From Campylobacter suis (GTDB lineage: Bacteria; Campylobacterota; Campylobacteria; Campylobacterales; Campylobacteraceae): a DNA stretch of 64,000 nt. The DNA lies in the NCBI RefSeq assembly GCF_905120475.1, contig NZ_CAJHOE010000001.1, positions 124,001 through 188,000 of the forward strand, given 5' to 3'. The notes under the pieces were generated by a model, which did not search any database, was not told the origin of the DNA, and was given only the letters and a program-made list of their open reading frames with translations. Within the stretch, counting starts at the first letter, position 1; every line of letters starts with the position of its first letter. The translations under genes and the position numbers were made by a program. This document shows positions 63,597 to 64,000 of the stretch, in pieces.

Positions 63597-64000
63597 TAGC
63601 TAACCTTCTTAAGAACGATATTTACAAGCTCTTTTTGATCTATCTTTAGACTATCATTTGCAAAAATTTCATTTAAAATTTCATTTACGACAGATTTTGT
63701 CATCTTTCGTTCTTCAAATTCTTTTTGCTCTTTGAAGCTTTTTTCGATATTTATAATGTCTTGCTCTGTATCTTTTTTAACTTTTTGAGCTAAATTTAAA
63801 GCCTCTTTTTGAGCAGTTTCTATAAGGCTAGCAGCATTTATCTTTGCCTCTTCGACTTTTTTTATAGCCTCATCTTTTTGGCTTTTTGAAGAATTTAGTT
63901 TTTCTTCTATGCTTTTAAGCTTGCTTGCTATCTTGTTAATCCTGTCAAGATACATTTGTTTAAGTGGCTTGGCTATAAAATATATAAGAATTCCAAAAAA
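63596..64000 (-). CDS. atpF: ATP synthase F0 subunit b, 5' truncated by the window edge
   Basis: This b-type stator subunit has its reading frame open through the last base of the window: upstream of an internal ATG at 63955 the frame continues with FGILIYFIAKPLKQ, the end of the membrane helix. So the 5' end of the gene is outside, and the short ORF from 63955 is not the real start. The visible 134 residues are mostly a long charged coiled coil (RINKIASKLKSIEEKL onward). As I recall, campylobacters have both atpF' and atpF here; the position next to atpH argues for atpF. Confidence 0.9.
   Translation of the reverse strand, partial: FFGILIYFIAKPLKQMYLDRINKIASKLKSIEEKLNSSKSQKDEAIKKVEEAKINAASLIETAQKEALNLAQKVKKDTEQDIINIEKSFKEQKEFEERKMTKSVVNEILNEIFANDSLKIDQKELVNIVLKKVS

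Overview
This window is one stretch of an AT-rich chromosome from the genus Campylobacter (Campylobacterota). The evidence is the combination of a NifJ-type pyruvate oxidoreductase, the atpF-H-A-G-D-C cluster running straight into tolQ-tolR-tolA-tolB-pal-cpoB-slyD-fabD, the fdxA-ndk-DUF177-rpmF-plsX-fabH block, the accD-rlmH-dksA-dus block and the upp-malic enzyme-gltX-SurA-like block. As I recall them, these orders match C. jejuni. Extras such as a barnase-like gene and two SirTM-like sirtuins suggest it is not C. jejuni or C. coli. Species cannot be fixed from the sequence alone. Genes are densely packed, with many 4-nt start/stop overlaps and hairpin terminators. I found no rRNA, tRNA, CRISPR array, insertion sequence or long poly-G tract.

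Layout. 1-5.5 kb: nifJ (5' end cut by the window edge), an Old Yellow Enzyme-type flavoprotein, and the AzlCD branched-chain amino acid exporter. 5.5-8.4 kb: an Rrf2-type regulator and two tandem class M-like sirtuins, enclosed by two imperfect direct repeats of about 180-200 bp. 8.4-14.5 kb: PutP, a polar amino acid ABC importer with two paralogous binding proteins, and ThiD-ThiE. 14.5-20 kb: LuxS, Upp, malic enzyme, GltX, a SurA-like chaperone and MoaD-MoaE. 20-24.6 kb: a YedE-type selenium/sulfur transporter, MoeA, a LysE-type exporter, a barnase-like RNase with a barstar-like partner, and a 47-codon membrane ORF. 24.6-34.8 kb: a FAD enzyme, RdgB, an MFS transporter, NspC, a DsbC-like protein, SelB-SelA and a divergent multi-[4Fe-4S] protein.

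34.9-46.2 kb holds two housekeeping runs: accD-rlmH-dksA-membrane protein-dus-recO on the plus strand, and a minus-strand run of a DUF411 metal protein, BtuF-like binding protein, riboflavin synthase, PgeF and a 71-residue ORF. These are followed by an M48 lipoprotein protease and the fatty acid/phospholipid block fabH-plsX-rpmF-DUF177-ndk-fdxA. 46.3-51.1 kb is a tightly coupled operon of uvrA, a probable restriction endonuclease, a DNA methyltransferase and a T4 endonuclease V-like glycosylase. 51.1-64 kb is ttcA-mtnN-fabD-slyD, the Tol-Pal envelope cluster and the F-type ATP synthase genes (atpF cut by the window edge).

Functional threads: molybdenum and selenium handling (MoaD, MoaE, MoeA, YedE, SelA, SelB) probably serves a formate dehydrogenase outside the window. 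NifJ, the ferredoxin-type proteins and OYE fit a microaerobic, Fe-S-rich metabolism. The least ordinary parts are the barnase/barstar pair, the sirtuin-Rrf2 island with its flanking repeats, and the restriction-modification pair embedded between two UV-damage repair genes.
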